Assembly: GCA_016177385.1 (NCBI GenBank)
Contig: JACOVJ010000022.1
Coordinates: 1 to 8,459 of the forward strand
DNA from: Candidatus Niyogiibacteriota bacterium
GTDB lineage: Bacteria; Patescibacteriota; Minisyncoccia; HO2-45-28
Length of the DNA stretch: 8,459 nucleotides
Direction: 5' to 3'
The position numbers and the translations under genes were made by a program. The notes below the pieces were generated by a model. The model was not told the origin of the DNA. It worked only from the letters and a program-made list of their open reading frames with translations, and did no database searches. Of this stretch, positions 5,341-8,459 are shown in pieces; the first letter of the stretch is position 1, and the number at the start of each line of letters is the position of its first letter.

Positions 5341-7270
5341 AAATATCCAGATTCTGCACGGTCTTCGCGTGCGTTTGAATGAAGATCTTGCGCGGCTCCA
5401 CGATCGCGCCCATCAAAATATCGAACGTGCGGTTCGCCTCCTCGGCGTCGCCGATGGCCACGCGTTTAAGGATGCGATTCGCGGGATTCATGGTCGTCTC
5501 CCACAGTTGCTCGGGGTTCATTTCGCCGAGCCCCTTGTAGCGCTGGACCGGAGCGCCCTCCCATTTTTTTTCTTTCAGTACCGCATCGCGCTCGACGTCC
5601 GAAAACGCATACACTTTTTCCTTGCCTTTATGCAGGCCGTAGAGCGGCGGCTGGGCGATATAGAGATGCCCTTGCTCGATCAGCGCCGGATAATGGCGGT
5701 AAAAAAACGTAAGAAGCAACGTACGGATATGCGCGCCGTCCACGTCCGCATCGGTCATTAAAATGATCTTGTGATAGCGCAATTTATCGAGTTCCATTTC
5801 AGGGCCGATGCCGACGCCGAGCGCGATGATCAAATTCTTGATCTCCTGACTCGTCAACATCCGGTCGAGACGCGCGCGCTCAACATTTAAAATTTTTCCG
5901 CGAAGCGGCAGAATGGCCTGTGTCCGGCGATCGCGCGCACCCTTGGCCGAACCGCCCGCCGAATCGCCCTCCACCAAAAAAAGCTCGGAATCCTCGGGGT
6001 CCTTCGATTGACAATCGGCCAGCTTCCCCGGAAGCGTGAGTCCGCCGAACGCCCCTTTACGGAGCACCGTTTCTTTGGCGGCCTTGGCGGCTTTGCGCGC
6101 TTTCATCGCAAGCACCACGGTCTCCATGATGGAGCGGGCATCGGACGGATGTTCTTCGAGGAATTCGGTAAAGCTCGACGCGAACACCGCCTCAACGCCG
6201 GTCCGCGCTTCGGGATTTCCCAATTTCGCCTTGGTCTGCCCTTCGAATTGCGGTTCGCGGATCTTGATGGAAACGAGCGCCGTTAGCCCCTCGCGCACAT
6301 CGTCGCCCGTTAAATTATCATCCTCTGATCTCAATATGGAATTTTTTCGCGCGTAATCGTTCAGGGTTCGCGTGAGCGCGGTCCGGAAGCCGGTCAAATG
6401 CATGCCGCCTTCGGGCGTATGGATATTGTTGGCAAAACTCGACTCGCGCGACTGGAGATCATCCACATACTGCAATGCAACCTCGACCGACATGCCTTCG
6501 TGATCTTTCAGGACATAAAAGATCGTGTCATGTCGCGGTTCGAGCGCACGATTCAAATACGAAATATACGAACGCGCGCCTCCTTCGAAATAAAACGCGT
6601 GCGAACGGTGCTCGTGCGCTTCTTTTGCGCGCGCATCGATCACCGTGATCCGGACGCCGTGCGTCAAATATGCCTGCTCACGCAAATGCGTCAGGATCCG
6701 GTTCCAGTCGTATTCGATGGTCTTGAAAATTTCGTGGTCCGCCTCGAATGTCACCGCCGTCCCCGTCCCTTTGCAGGTCCCGATCTTACCGACCGCGGCT
6801 TTCGGTTTTCCCCGTACGTATTCCTGCGACCATAGCTCGCCGTCGCGGCAAACCTGCACTTCGAGCCGCCTCGAGAGCGCATTCACGACCGAAACGCCCA
6901 CGCCATGAAGCCCGCCCGAGATCTTATAGGATTCACCGCCGAATTTTCCGCCGGCATGCAATGTCGTCATCACGGTCTCGAGCGCGGATTTTTTCGTTTG
7001 CTCGTGGCGCTCCACCGGAATGCCGCGGCCGTCGTCTACCACGCGGATGGCATCCTCCGGCAGCAGGGTCACCGAAATGTTCTTGGCATGCCCCGCCATC
7101 GCCTCGTCAATGCTGTTGTCCACCACCTCCCAGATCAAATGATGCAGACCGTCGACTCCGGTCGAGCCGATATACATGCCCGGGCGCTTGCGCACGGGTT
7201 CGAGCCCCTCCAGGACATAGATGTCCTTTGCGGTATAGTGCCCTTTTTTCTCTTTGTCGGTTTCTGCCAT
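5339..7270 (-). CDS. gyrB: DNA gyrase subunit B
   Basis: GyrB is the ATPase half of DNA gyrase, which introduces negative supercoils into DNA with GyrA. The 643-residue protein is complete and of the shorter, non-proteobacterial length. The GHKL ATPase domain shows EVVDNSIDEAMAG (48-60), DDGRGIP (79-85) and GGLHGVGVSVVNALS (119-133). The transducer domain carries the ATP-contact loop QTKAKLGN (345-352). The TOPRIM domain has EGDSAGGSA (434-442), ILPLRGKILNVE (453-464) and the metal site DADVDG (507-512). The C-terminal tail has QRYKGLGEMN (576-585). It starts 9 bases after the pheT stop, suggesting cotranscription. The nearest Shine-Dalgarno match (GGAGG) lies in the pheT end, about 17 bases before the ATG, which is unusually far. 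ParE is a possible paralogue, but the overall pattern fits GyrB. Confidence 0.95.
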   Translation of the reverse strand: MAETDKEKKGHYTAKDIYVLEGLEPVRKRPGMYIGSTGVDGLHHLIWEVVDNSIDEAMAGHAKNISVTLLPEDAIRVVDDGRGIPVERHEQTKKSALETVMTTLHAGGKFGGESYKISGGLHGVGVSVVNALSRRLEVQVCRDGELWSQEYVRGKPKAAVGKIGTCKGTGTAVTFEADHEIFKTIEYDWNRILTHLREQAYLTHGVRITVIDARAKEAHEHRSHAFYFEGGARSYISYLNRALEPRHDTIFYVLKDHEGMSVEVALQYVDDLQSRESSFANNIHTPEGGMHLTGFRTALTRTLNDYARKNSILRSEDDNLTGDDVREGLTALVSIKIREPQFEGQTKAKLGNPEARTGVEAVFASSFTEFLEEHPSDARSIMETVVLAMKARKAAKAAKETVLRKGAFGGLTLPGKLADCQSKDPEDSELFLVEGDSAGGSAKGARDRRTQAILPLRGKILNVERARLDRMLTSQEIKNLIIALGVGIGPEMELDKLRYHKIILMTDADVDGAHIRTLLLTFFYRHYPALIEQGHLYIAQPPLYGLHKGKEKVYAFSDVERDAVLKEKKWEGAPVQRYKGLGEMNPEQLWETTMNPANRILKRVAIGDAEEANRTFDILMGAIVEPRKIFIQTHAKTVQNLDI

Positions 7271-7279
7271 GGTAATAGG

Positions 7280-8459
7280 TTATCGTACCTCCCACCCCTC
7301 ATCCGCTTCAAGCGCCGAGGTGATTTTTTTCATGAGCGCCTCCACCTCCGCGACCGTCAGCGTCCGTTCCTCGGATTGGAATATCAAATGAAATGCCAAA
7401 TTCTTCTTATCCGCGCCGATCTCGTCCCCCTCAAAAGCGTCAAAGAGGTCGACATCCGCCAACAGCTCCCCGCCTGCATTCTGGATGCGATCCTCCACCT
7501 CGGTCATCCGAATGTCCTTGGGGACCAATACCGCAATATCGCGTAACACTGCCGGATACTTGGAAACGGCGCGATATTCCTTTTCACTTTCGAGTTCCTT
7601 TTCAAACGCATCAAAGTACAACTCTCCGGCGGCCGCCTCCACAGGAATATCAAGAACGTTGCGCATGTCCGGATGGACCACCCCCATGATACCGACCGTG
7701 CGGTTCCCAATTTTGATCAGGGCGGCCTGATACGGATGCAAAAACCGCCCTACATCCTGCGTTATGAGCGCGGGCGTGGAAGGAACGTCGTCATACCACA
7801 CCTCCGGAAGCCCCAAGGACTCGAAGATGGAATCGAGCGCCCCTTTCAGCTCATAAAATACGAACCCCCGACCGGCCTCTTTTGTCTTTTCGGCTACTAT
7901 GAATGCAAGCCGGTTTTCCTCGAGGCCGCTCGTATCCCGCGCGGTTTTTGAATGCCGAAAAACGCGCGCTAATTCGCAATACCGCAAAGACGGCGTGAAT
8001 TTCAGGGCCTCGGCCGCGGCGAGCGCAAGCGACGGAAGAACCAGCGGCCGCAATGCGGTCGCGCTCCGGCTTTGGGGATTTTCGAGTTCGATCAGGGTCT
8101 TACGCGCGCCGTCATCGAGCAATGCGGTCTCCCGGTCGCCAATGAAAGAATAGGTCCGTGCTTCGGTGAATCCGGCCGCATAGAAGGCGGCGAGCGTCCG
8201 GTCGCGATTGCGGACCTCGAGCGGCGCGGCCGCGCTTACGAGATCGCTCTGCGGCCGTGTTTCCGGGATCGAATCGTATCCGTATATGCGGCCGACTTCT
8301 TCGATCAGATCCTCCTCGATGGCGATATCGCGCCGCGCGGTCGGAACGACGACGGTCCATCCGGTGGCCCCAAGGGTAGCCCTTTTCTGATTCCTAAGGG
8401 CTACCCTTGGGGCTGTTTCAACATCAAATCCCAATCGCTCGAAGATCGCGCGCATTTCT
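7280..8459 (-). CDS. pheT: Phenylalanine-tRNA ligase beta subunit, C-terminal part, with in-frame palindrome insert
   Basis: PheT forms the alpha2-beta2 synthetase that charges tRNA-Phe. The window holds the C-terminal 392 or so residues; the true start lies beyond 8459, so the ATG at 8453-8455 is internal. Counting from that Met, the B5 domain comes first (IFERLGFDVE at 4-13, IEEDLIEEVGRIYGYDSIP at 46-64). It is interrupted by about 18 residues (14-31) encoded mostly by a 47-base palindrome. The catalytic-like core follows, and then the FDX-ACB anticodon-binding domain (293-391), recognised by YPAVLRDIAVLV and the SEERTLT segment. The gene stays open through the insert, and the flanking B5 residues are intact. 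gyrB follows after 9 bases and uses ribosome-binding sequence within the pheT end. Confidence 0.94.
   Translation of the reverse strand, partial: EMRAIFERLGFDVETAPRVALRNQKRATLGATGWTVVVPTARRDIAIEEDLIEEVGRIYGYDSIPETRPQSDLVSAAAPLEVRNRDRTLAAFYAAGFTEARTYSFIGDRETALLDDGARKTLIELENPQSRSATALRPLVLPSLALAAAEALKFTPSLRYCELARVFRHSKTARDTSGLEENRLAFIVAEKTKEAGRGFVFYELKGALDSIFESLGLPEVWYDDVPSTPALITQDVGRFLHPYQAALIKIGNRTVGIMGVVHPDMRNVLDIPVEAAAGELYFDAFEKELESEKEYRAVSKYPAVLRDIAVLVPKDIRMTEVEDRIQNAGGELLADVDLFDAFEGDEIGADKKNLAFHLIFQSEERTLTVAEVEALMKKITSALEADEGWEVR
8367..8413. repeat. Palindromic repeat element, copy B, inside the pheT reading frame
   Basis: A perfect 18-bp inverted repeat, GCCCCAAGGGTAGCCCTT (8367-8384) and AAGGGCTACCCTTGGGGC (8396-8413), encloses the 11-base loop TTCTGATTCCT (8385-8395). 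The core (8372-8408) matches copy A (2940-2976) at 33 of 37 positions. Two of the four differences are at paired arm positions (T-A in A, C-G in B), so pairing is kept. On the minus strand the element is read in the one frame that avoids the TAG within GGGTAG, adding PRVALRNQKRATLG and neighbours to PheT. Confidence 0.95.

Overview
The window looks like a chromosomal housekeeping segment from a bacterium with a small, tightly packed genome. A member of the Candidate Phyla Radiation (Parcubacteria-like) is my best guess. The reasons are a secE-nusG-rplK cluster that runs into tmk instead of rplA (ribosomal protein L1), a long two-domain ThyX-type thymidylate synthase, very short intergenic gaps and moderately high GC. 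The taxon is inferred from gene content only.

Layout from left to right. The first 458 bases hold the N-terminal part of secD (minus strand, running off the left edge). A compact terminator separates it from a tandem-domain FAD-dependent thymidylate synthase (506-2221), which sits 12 bases downstream of thymidylate kinase tmk (2234-2848). Upstream of these come rplK (2983-3380), nusG (3542-4087) and secE (4091-4282), all on the minus strand. The set is headed by a strong sigma70-type promoter at 4338-4366. A divergent patatin-like lipase gene lies on the plus strand (4421-5311) and ends in a terminator shared with convergent gyrB (5339-7270, minus). gyrB follows closely behind pheT (7280 to beyond 8459, minus), whose 5' end is outside the window.

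Functionally the minus-strand genes cover protein export (SecE, SecD), transcription and translation (NusG, L11, PheT), dTMP to dTDP supply (ThyX-like plus Tmk) and DNA topology (GyrB). The patatin-like gene is the only accessory-looking gene.

Three things stand out. (1) Two diverged copies of a perfect palindromic element (13-bp core arms, 11-base loop) occur 5.4 kb apart. One overlaps the rplK stop codon and contains a partial tandem duplication. The other sits in frame inside pheT, adding roughly 13-16 residues to the B5 domain. The arms differ by a compensatory base-pair change. This resembles the protein-coding palindromic elements known from Rickettsia and could be a small mobile or repeat family of this lineage. 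(2) rplK is broken by what reconstructs as an exact 28-base deletion between two near-identical short repeats at the interdomain linker, either real or an assembly collapse. (3) The secE leader carries a terminator-like hairpin directly downstream of a near-consensus promoter, suggesting attenuation, and the nusG-rplK gap has an elaborate dyad structure overlapping a candidate promoter.
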